A stretch of DNA of 64,000 bases from positions 1 through 64,000 of the forward strand of contig NZ_LAVA02000035.1 in assembly GCF_000974985.2 (NCBI RefSeq), read 5' to 3'. Both the position numbers and the translations under genes were made by a program. The notes beneath the pieces were generated by a model. The model was not told the DNA's origin. It did not search any database and was given only the letters and a program-made list of their open reading frames with translations. Position 1 is the stretch's first letter. Every line of letters starts with the position of its first letter. Positions 58,120 to 64,000 of this stretch are shown piece by piece. The stretch is from Streptomyces mangrovisoli. Its GTDB lineage: Bacteria; Actinomycetota; Actinomycetes; Streptomycetales; Streptomycetaceae.

Positions 58120-60477
58120 ATGACCACATCGACGCCCTCGCGCGGCCGTCGCCGCGCCCCCACCCGTATCGAGCGCGCGGCGGGCAGGGCCGCCGCCCTC
58201 CAGAAGCCCCGTGTCATCCTCGCCCTGCTGCTCCTGCTCGCGCTCACCTGCGTGATGCTGCTCGACGGCTATCTGCGGGCCGAGGTCGGCGGCGACGAAC
58301 GGGTGCGCAGCGGGGCCAGTTCCAGCAAGGTCCCCGACAAGATCCTGAACGGCGGCCCGATCCTGACCTTCCGGGGCGGGCAGGCCCGCACCGTCTCCGT
58401 CCCGGACAAGACCATCGCGCTCACCTTCGACGACGGGCCCAACCCCACCTGGACCCCGCAGGTTCTCAAGATCCTCGAGGAGAACGACGTCCCGGGCACG
58501 TTCTTCCTGGTCGGCTCGATGATCTCGCGCTACCCCGACATCGTGAAGACGATGGTCGAGGACGGCAACGAGGTCGGCGTCCACACCTTCACCCACGTCG
58601 ACCTCTCCTACCAGAGCGACGCCCGGATCGACCGCGAGATGGAGCAGACCGAGCTGGCCCTCGCGGGCGCGGCCGGTATCACCACCACGCTCTTCCGGGC
58701 GCCGTACTCCTCGGAGACGGACGCGATCGACAACTACAGCTGGCCCGTCTACCAGAAGCTCGGCGAAGAGGGCTACACCAGCGTGTTCGTCGACACCGAC
58801 AGCGACGACTGGAAGCGGCCGGGCGTCTCCGACATCGTCAAGTGGGCCACGCCCAAGGGCAGCAAGGGGGCGTCGGTCCTCTTCCACGACGCGGGCGGCG
58901 AGCGCTCGCAGACCATCAAGGCGCTGCCCGAGTACATCAAGAAGATGAAGGCGAAGGGCTACACCTTCACCACCATCAGCGGCGTCATGGAGAAGCAGGG
59001 CGCCGCGTCCCGGCAGGCGGCCGGGACCGGCGCGGCGGGTTCGGCGGGCGCCTCCGGCACGCAGACCGCGGGTGCGTCTGGTGCGTCGGGCGCTTCCGGC
59101 AGCGGTGCGGCGGCGACGGCGGGCGGCCAGGGCACCGCGCCCGGCGCGTCCGGCGGCGCGGGGTCCACCGGCTCCGCCCTCCAGGCCGCCCACCACAAGG
59201 CCACCGGCACGATCCTCTACGAGGGCAAGGCGCTCCTCGCGGCGGTGGCGATCGCCGAATGGGCCGTGCCCGCGCTGTCCGTGGGCCTGATGATCGTCGG
59301 CGTCGCGGTGATCGGCCGCTTCGGCATGATGCTGATCCTCGCCCGCCGCCACTACCGGCAGCGCAACAGACGCCGGTTCACCTGGGGGCCGGCCGTCACC
59401 GAACCGGTGAGCGTGATCGTCCCGGCGTACAACGAGAAGGAGTGCATCGCCAACACCCTCAAGTCGCTGGCGCAGAGCACCCATCCGATCGAGATCATCG
59501 TCGTGGACGACGGCTCGACCGACGACACCGCCGAGATCGCCGAGTCCCTCGGCTACCCCAACGTCCGCGTCATCCGCCAGGACAACGCGGGCAAGCCCGC
59601 CGCGCTCAACAACGGCGTCCGCAACGCCCGGTACCCCATCGTCGTGATGATGGACGGCGACACGGTCTTCGAGCCGGACACCGTGCACCGGCTGGTGCAG
59701 CCGTTCGCCGACCCCGGGGTCGGCGCGGTCGCGGGCAACGCCAAGGTCGGCAACCGCGACACGATCATCGGCGCCTGGCAGCACATCGAGTACGTCATGG
59801 GCTTCAACCTCGACCGCCGCATGTACGACCTGCTGCGCTGCATGCCGACCATCCCCGGCGCCATCGGCGCGTTCCGCCGGGACGCGGTGCTGGAGGTCGG
59901 CGGGATGAGCCACGACACGCTCGCCGAGGACACCGACATCACCATCGCGATGCACCGCGCGGGCTGGCGGGTCGTCTACGAGGAGCACGCCAAGGCCTGG
60001 ACCGAGGCCCCGGGTTCGCTGGCTCAGCTGTGGTCGCAGCGCTACCGCTGGTCCTACGGCACCATGCAGGCGCTGTGGAAGCACCGCAAGTCCCTGACGG
60101 ACAAGGGGCCTTCGGGGCGGTTCGGCCGGGTCGGGATGCCGCTGGTGGTGATCTTCCAGGTGGTCACGCCGGTCTTCGCCCCGCTCATCGACGTGTTCAC
60201 CCTCTACTCGATGATCTTCATCGACTTCCGGGCCGCCCTGCTCGCCTGGCTCGCGGTCCTCGCGCTCCAACTCACCTGCGCCGCCTACGCGTTCCGGCTG
60301 GACCGGGAGAAGTACCGCTATCTGCTGATGATGCCGCTCCAGCAACTGGCCTACCGGCAGATGATGTACCTCGTCCTCATCCACTCCTGCGTCACCGCCC
60401 TCACCGGCGGCCGCCTGCGCTGGCAGAAGCTCAAGCGCACGGGCGAGGTCGGCACCCCGGCGGGGGCGGGCCGGTGA
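58120..60477 (+). CDS. Bifunctional polysaccharide deacetylase/GT2 synthase, MatB-like
   Basis: A 785-residue membrane enzyme. After one N-terminal helix (about 31-50) comes an outside NodB deacetylase: TFDDGP at 102-107, HTFTH at 155-159 and FHDAGG near 255. A Gly/Ala/Ser linker follows. After further helices (about 370-405) comes a cytoplasmic family 2 glycosyltransferase: VIVPAYNEKE, VVDDGSTDD, MMDGDTVF, EDTDITIAMH and QRYRW. Four more helices close it. This is the plan of MatB, which in S. lividans and S. coelicolor makes a PNAG-like glycan. It would polymerise an amino sugar and deacetylate it on export. Confidence 0.9.
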   Translation: MTTSTPSRGRRRAPTRIERAAGRAAALQKPRVILALLLLLALTCVMLLDGYLRAEVGGDERVRSGASSSKVPDKILNGGPILTFRGGQARTVSVPDKTIALTFDDGPNPTWTPQVLKILEENDVPGTFFLVGSMISRYPDIVKTMVEDGNEVGVHTFTHVDLSYQSDARIDREMEQTELALAGAAGITTTLFRAPYSSETDAIDNYSWPVYQKLGEEGYTSVFVDTDSDDWKRPGVSDIVKWATPKGSKGASVLFHDAGGERSQTIKALPEYIKKMKAKGYTFTTISGVMEKQGAASRQAAGTGAAGSAGASGTQTAGASGASGASGSGAAATAGGQGTAPGASGGAGSTGSALQAAHHKATGTILYEGKALLAAVAIAEWAVPALSVGLMIVGVAVIGRFGMMLILARRHYRQRNRRRFTWGPAVTEPVSVIVPAYNEKECIANTLKSLAQSTHPIEIIVVDDGSTDDTAEIAESLGYPNVRVIRQDNAGKPAALNNGVRNARYPIVVMMDGDTVFEPDTVHRLVQPFADPGVGAVAGNAKVGNRDTIIGAWQHIEYVMGFNLDRRMYDLLRCMPTIPGAIGAFRRDAVLEVGGMSHDTLAEDTDITIAMHRAGWRVVYEEHAKAWTEAPGSLAQLWSQRYRWSYGTMQALWKHRKSLTDKGPSGRFGRVGMPLVVIFQVVTPVFAPLIDVFTLYSMIFIDFRAALLAWLAVLALQLTCAAYAFRLDREKYRYLLMMPLQQLAYRQMMYLVLIHSCVTALTGGRLRWQKLKRTGEVGTPAGAGR

Positions 60478-61640
60478 GCCGGGAGCGGCAGGCGTACGGC
60501 GGTCCGCCGGCCGGCGCCGTGGAGGTCCCCCGCGCGCCGCGGCACGCGGGGGAGGCCGCCCCCGTGTCGCGGCGGCGCGGCCGGGCCTCCCGGCGCGCGG
60601 CCGCCCCGGCGGGCCGGGACCGCTACTTCGACACCCTCCGCGCGGTGGCCCTCGTGCGCGTCGTCGCCTATCACACCTTCGGGTGGGCCTGGGCGGGCAT
60701 GGTCTTCCCCTCCATGGGGATCATGTTCGGGCTGGCCGGCACCCTCATGGCCAAGTCGCTGGAGCGCCCCGCCCTGAAGGTGGTCCGCGGCCGGCTGCGG
60801 CGACTGCTGCCCCCGTTCTGGTTCTGGGGCTTCTTCGTCGTGCTGGCGATGCTGGTCCACGACTGGATGCCGGGCTGGCAGATCGTCTACTGGGTCGTGC
60901 CGCTGGGCGACCCGCCCGGCAACGCCTGGGGCGAGCAGGCCTGGGAGATCCTCTGGTACCTGCGCACCTACCTCTGGTTCGTGCTGCTCTCCCCGCTGCT
61001 GCTGCGGGTCTTCCGGCTGGCGCCCGTCCCGGTCCTGCTGCTCTCGCTCGCCCCGATCCTGGTGCTGAACTTCCTCTGGTCCGGCCCCGACAACCGCTTC
61101 GGCAGCGCCCTGTGGGACCTGTCGACGTACCTCTTCTGCTGGCTGGCCGGCTTCGCGCACCGCGACGGGGTGCTCCAGCGGCTCAAGCCGTTCGCCGTCG
61201 TCGTGCTCTCCCTCGCCGCGATCGGCTACGGCGGCTGGTACGCCTTCTCCCACCAGGCCGACTTCGGCACCTACGACCTGGACGAGAACCCGCTCGCCCA
61301 GGCGTTCTGGTCGGCCGGGACCGTGCTGCTGCTGTTCTGGGCCAAGGCGTGGTTCCGGGTCGACTTCGCGTGGCTGACCAGGTTCCGCCGCCTCGACCGG
61401 GTGGTGGCCGTCTTCAACGCCCGCGCCGTGACGATCTACCTCTGGCACGAGATCGCGCTGGTGCTCGCCGTGCCGCTGATCGACCAGTTCTGGAACGTGC
61501 CCGCGTTCGAGAAGTACCTGCCGCTCGACAGCCAGTGGTTCATGTTCGGCATCGGCTGGATCCTGATCGGGATGTTCGTGGTGGCCTGTGGATGGGTGGA
61601 GGACGTGGCGGCGCGGAAGAAGCCGAGGCTGCTTCCGTGA
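60474..61640 (+). CDS. Membrane acyltransferase (acyltransferase 3 family)
   Basis: A 388-residue membrane protein with about ten helices. The start carries RYFDTLRAVALVRVVAYHTFGW at about 51-72, with the conserved Arg and His of acyltransferase 3, and RRLRRLLPPFWFW follows. Such proteins O-acylate sugars. The first 50 residues are a basic, Pro-rich cytoplasmic tail. GTG 60474 overlaps the stop of the synthase gene, so it is coupled to it and probably acylates the same polymer. Confidence 0.9.
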   Translation: MSRERQAYGGPPAGAVEVPRAPRHAGEAAPVSRRRGRASRRAAAPAGRDRYFDTLRAVALVRVVAYHTFGWAWAGMVFPSMGIMFGLAGTLMAKSLERPALKVVRGRLRRLLPPFWFWGFFVVLAMLVHDWMPGWQIVYWVVPLGDPPGNAWGEQAWEILWYLRTYLWFVLLSPLLLRVFRLAPVPVLLLSLAPILVLNFLWSGPDNRFGSALWDLSTYLFCWLAGFAHRDGVLQRLKPFAVVVLSLAAIGYGGWYAFSHQADFGTYDLDENPLAQAFWSAGTVLLLFWAKAWFRVDFAWLTRFRRLDRVVAVFNARAVTIYLWHEIALVLAVPLIDQFWNVPAFEKYLPLDSQWFMFGIGWILIGMFVVACGWVEDVAARKKPRLLP

Positions 61641-61694
61641 CGCCGTACCCCCTCCTGACGCGGACGCCGTACCCCGTCCTGACACAATGGGCGG

Positions 61695-62390
61695 GTGACC
61701 CGCGCATCCCTGGACAAGCAGCCGCACGAAGTCGCTTCGATGTTCGACAACGTGGCGGAACGGTACGACCTCACCAACGACGTGCTGTCCCTGGGGCAGG
61801 ACCGGCGCTGGCGCAAGGAGGTCGCGAAGGCGGTCGACGCGCGCCCGGCGCAGAAGGTCCTGGACCTCGCGGCGGGCACGGCCACCTCGTCGCTGCCCTT
61901 CGCGCAGACCGGCGCCTACGTCGTCCCCTGCGACTTCTCGCTGGGGATGCTCCAGGTCGGCAAGAAGCGCAACGCGTGGCTGCCGTTCACCGCGGGCGAC
62001 GCGACCAGGCTGCCGTTCAAGGACGACACCTTCGACGCGGTGACCATCTCCTTCGGCCTGCGCAACGTGCAGGACACGGACGCCGCGCTGCGCGAGATGT
62101 ACCGGGTGACCCGGCCCGGCGGGCGCGTGGTGATCTGCGAGTTCTCCCACCCCACGTGGGCCCCGTTCCGCACCGTCTACACCGAGTACCTGATGCGCGC
62201 GCTGCCGCCGGTGGCCCGCGCGGTCTCCTCCAACCCCGACGCCTACGTCTATCTCGCCGAGTCCATCCGCGCCTGGCCCGACCAGCCCGCGCTGGCCGAG
62301 CGGCTGCGCAAGGCGGGCTGGTCCCGGACCGCGTGGCGCAACCTCTCCGGGGGGATCGTGGCGCTGCACCGGGGCTTCAAGGACAGCTGA
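61695..62390 (+). CDS. menG: Demethylmenaquinone methyltransferase
   Basis: A 231-residue UbiE/MenG-type methyltransferase that makes the last methylation of menaquinone. Marks are MFDNVAERYDLTNDVLSLGQDRRWR at about 16-40, motif I (VLDLAAGTATSSLPF), DAVTISFGLRNVQD and RPGGRVVICEFS. The GTG lies at 61695. Before it is a direct repeat of about 23 bp (GACGCCGTACCCC unit). It is the terminal step of the pathway whose other genes lie at 34-40 and 51-56 kb. Confidence 0.95.
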   Translation: MTRASLDKQPHEVASMFDNVAERYDLTNDVLSLGQDRRWRKEVAKAVDARPAQKVLDLAAGTATSSLPFAQTGAYVVPCDFSLGMLQVGKKRNAWLPFTAGDATRLPFKDDTFDAVTISFGLRNVQDTDAALREMYRVTRPGGRVVICEFSHPTWAPFRTVYTEYLMRALPPVARAVSSNPDAYVYLAESIRAWPDQPALAERLRKAGWSRTAWRNLSGGIVALHRGFKDS

Positions 62391-62406
62391 GCGGGGCGCC
62401 CGGCCC

Positions 62407-62472
62407 GCGCGGGCTGAGGGTTCGCGCGGGCTGAGGGTTCGCGCGGGCTGAGGGTTCGCGCGGGCTGAGGGG
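62407..62472. repeat. 17-bp tandem repeat, about four copies
   Basis: The unit GCGCGGGCTGAGGGTTC occurs at 62407, 62424 and 62441, with a partial fourth at 62458. It lies just after menG. The copies are identical, which points to recent slippage. Confidence 0.9.
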
Positions 62473-62538
62473 CCGGGCTGTCTCGCGGGGCTTCCGGCAG
62501 CGGTCGATCGGCGGCCGGTCCGTGGCCGGTCGGCGACC

Positions 62539-62582
62539 GATCAGTGGTAGATCAGTGGTCGATCAGCGCTTGATCAGCGGTT
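62539..62582. repeat. 11-bp tandem repeat, four copies, spanning a stop codon
   Basis: The unit GATCAG(T/C)G(G/C)TN repeats with exact 11-bp spacing at 62539, 62550, 62561 and 62572. The last copy holds the stop codon of the PASTA gene (minus strand). Confidence 0.85.
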
Positions 62583-62909
62583 GAGCATCTCGAACGTGTC
62601 GCCCGGCTCGTCCAGTTCGCGCTGGAGACCGCCCCGGGGCGGGCGGGGGACGCGCGGCTCGCGGATGCCGCCTCCGCCGTCGCCCTCGCCGAAGGTGAAC
62701 CACACGTAGACCATCGAGTCGCGCGGCACCTCGGCGCCGGGCTGCGGGAACTGCCGGACGACGTAGTCGACGACGGCGAGATGGAAGTCGGGCCGGTCCG
62801 GCGCGTTGAGGAACAGGCCCTGGGCCTGCGCCGTCTCGCGTGCGTCGACGGCCATCAGACCGACCAGCCTGGGCACCCGCACTTCAGGTGTTTTCTGCGT
62901 TATGCGCAT
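62574..62909 (-). CDS. Single-PASTA-domain protein
   Basis: A 111-residue protein. Residues about 10-75 form one PASTA domain (VPRLVGLMAVDARETAQAQGL, VVRQFPQPGAEVPRDSMVYVWF), the module that binds peptidoglycan or beta-lactams in kinases and PBPs. It has no signal peptide or membrane helix, so it is probably cytoplasmic, which is odd for PASTA. The C-terminal end is Gly/Arg/Pro-rich. ATG 62909 was chosen; GTG 62918 is possible. The stop lies in an 11-bp repeat. Confidence 0.85.
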   Translation of the reverse strand: MRITQKTPEVRVPRLVGLMAVDARETAQAQGLFLNAPDRPDFHLAVVDYVVRQFPQPGAEVPRDSMVYVWFTFGEGDGGGGIREPRVPRPPRGGLQRELDEPGDTFEMLNR

Positions 62910-63002
62910 GGATGTCACCCCCAGCGGTACTCGCAGGGTAACCGGCCAGGGGTGTCATCCGGAAGCGTCAAGTGGCTTACTGTGACAATCAGTTACTCTG
63001 CG

Positions 63003-63509
63003 TCACAGATCAAGGCGGTAGCAGTGTCCCGTCCGCTGCGACACCGGGGTCACGAAGGTCTCGGCGAGCCGCATCCCCAGCCGCCGGGTGACCGCGATCG
63101 ACCGTTCGTTGCGCGCGTCGACCATCGCCACCACGCGCGGCACGCCCCGCGCGCGCAGCCGCTCCAGCGTCTCCTCGGCCGCCGCGGTCACATACCCCTT
63201 GCCCCAGGACGGGCGGGCGAGCCGCCAGCCGATCTCCGTCTCGCCGGCCGGGCCCCAGTCCCACGGCCACGGCTGGGCGCCGGTGAAGCCGAGGACGCCG
63301 TCCTGCTCGTCGACCATGGTCCACAGACAGAAGCCGTGTTCGGCGTCGTGCCGCCGCTGGCGGGCGGTGAGTTCCTCGTAGACCGACAACTCCGCGGCGG
63401 AGCCGCCGTGGAACTCCATCACCTCGGGGTCGGCGAAGGCCCGGTGCCAGGCGAACGCGTCCTCATGAGTGGGTACCCGCAGGCGCACGACAGGGAGAGC
63501 TCGGTTCAC
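63003..63509 (-). CDS. GNAT-family acetyltransferase, RimJ-like
   Basis: A 168-residue acetyltransferase of the RimJ/RimL branch. LRVPTHEDAFAWHRAFADPEVMEFHG lies at the start, the acetyl-CoA loop region at about 95-110 (RLARPSWGKGYVTAAAEETL), and VVAMVDARNERSIAVTRRLGM after it. The RimJ branch acetylates protein N-termini or small amines. The start is GTG 63509. It diverges from the geranylgeranyl-reductase-like gene. Confidence 0.9.
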   Translation of the reverse strand: MNRALPVVRLRVPTHEDAFAWHRAFADPEVMEFHGGSAAELSVYEELTARQRRHDAEHGFCLWTMVDEQDGVLGFTGAQPWPWDWGPAGETEIGWRLARPSWGKGYVTAAAEETLERLRARGVPRVVAMVDARNERSIAVTRRLGMRLAETFVTPVSQRTGHCYRLDL

Positions 63510-63607
63510 GGGGGCAGCCCTTCAGCCGGGTGATCACGTCTGCTGCATAGACTGCCCATGTCCGGTGCCGGTCGGCACGCAGATTTGCAACTTGGGGAGA
63601 TCCCGCC

Positions 63608-64000
63608 GTGACCGTCGTGACTGAGCCCCTCTCCGAGAACACCGCCGATGTGATCGTCGTCGGCGCGGGGCCGGCCGGCTCCACCACCGCGTACCACCTC
63701 GCCCGCGCCGGACTCGACGTACTCCTGCTGGAGAAGACCGAGTTCCCGCGCGAGAAGGTCTGCGGCGACGGTCTCACCCCGCGCGCGGTCAAGCAGCTCG
63801 TGGCGATGGGCATCGACATCTCGGAAGAGGCGGGCTGGCTGCGCAACAAGGGCCTGCGCATCATCGGCGGCGGCGTCCGGCTGGAGCTGGACTGGCCCGA
63901 TCTCGCGTCCTTCCCGGACTACGGCCTCGTCCGCAAGCGGGACGACTTCGACGAGCAGCTGGCCCGCCAGGCCCAGAAGGCGGGCGCGCGCCTCTTCGAG
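63608..64000 (+). CDS. Geranylgeranyl reductase-family flavoprotein (3' end beyond window)
   Basis: The first 131 residues are visible. A Rossmann FAD motif (VIVVGAGPAGSTTAYHLARAG) lies near 15-35, and EKVCGDGLTPRAVKQL near 48-63 is typical of geranylgeranyl reductases and the MenJ-type menaquinone reductases. It would saturate a double bond of an isoprenoid side chain. GTG 63608 follows GGGGAG at good spacing. Its place downstream of menG supports a quinone-related job, but the seen part cannot prove it. Confidence 0.85.
   Translation, partial: MTVVTEPLSENTADVIVVGAGPAGSTTAYHLARAGLDVLLLEKTEFPREKVCGDGLTPRAVKQLVAMGIDISEEAGWLRNKGLRIIGGGVRLELDWPDLASFPDYGLVRKRDDFDEQLARQAQKAGARLFE

Noticed and set aside
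58045..60384. A 779-codon minus-strand open frame
   Set aside because: It is antisense to the well-defined deacetylase-glycosyltransferase gene; its His/Arg/Gly/Asp-rich product has no domain.

Overview
The window is chromosomal DNA from a Streptomyces-type actinomycete. G+C is very high, with almost every third codon position G or C. GTG starts and one-to-four-base start/stop overlaps are common. The gene set (class I lysyl-tRNA synthetase, futalosine-route menaquinone genes, DUF3558 lipoproteins, DUF2637, UPF0060 and DUF1269 proteins, many small regulators) is the one expected of Streptomyces. I see no rRNA, tRNA, CRISPR array, prophage or transposase gene. The window reads as ordinary core chromosome with a few accessory islets and several repeat clusters.

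Layout: 1-1.9 kb holds two overlapping HTH genes, one a membrane sensor with a peptidoglycan-binding tail, and a secreted peptidoglycan-binding-like protein. 2-5.7 kb is divergent argS/lysS. 5.7-9.2 kb has a DUF2637 membrane protein with a Gln-rich tail and two DUF3558 lipoproteins. 9.4-20.1 kb carries RtcB RNA ligase, a phosphatase-acetyltransferase fusion, an SDR with a 48-residue membrane microprotein, UPF0060, MarR and HxlR regulators, an oxidoreductase, a composite repeat, a luciferase-like monooxygenase with its flavin reductase, and a two-component system. 20.2-29.5 kb has DUF1269, hemL and the cytochrome c maturation operon (resA/tlpA, ccdA, resB, ccsB). 29.6-34.6 kb is an accessory stretch: SRPBCC protein, condensation-domain protein, non-haem iron oxygenase, cytosine deaminase, quinone reductase and a PLDc_N protein.

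34.7-40.2 kb is the first menaquinone block: UbiD-like mqnL, prenyltransferase mqnP, UbiX and mqnE, with a rhomboid protease and an AsnC regulator among them. 40.3-50.9 kb holds GNAT, DUF4229 and TetR proteins, a DUF6716 glycosyltransferase-like protein, a divergent lipid-metabolism set (MaoC, FabG / thiolase, acyl-CoA ligase), a methyltransferase and a cold-shock protein. 51.2-56.3 kb is the second menaquinone block (mqnA, a Ser/Thr kinase, mqnC, a reduced amidohydrolase-like protein). 56.4-64 kb holds a GH18-like lipoprotein, a MatB-like exopolysaccharide module with an acyltransferase, menG, a PASTA protein, a GNAT protein and the start of a geranylgeranyl reductase-like flavoprotein.

The common theme is respiration: haem precursor synthesis, haem attachment to c-type cytochromes and most menaquinone steps lie within about 42 kb. 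MqnB, MqnD and a canonical aminofutalosine deaminase are not in the window. The parts least explained by ordinary annotation are the 330-bp composite repeat at 15.7 kb and its relatives, the cytosine deaminase/oxygenase pair, the phosphatase-GNAT fusion, the reduced amidohydrolase next to mqnC, and several well-formed palindromes in promoter regions.
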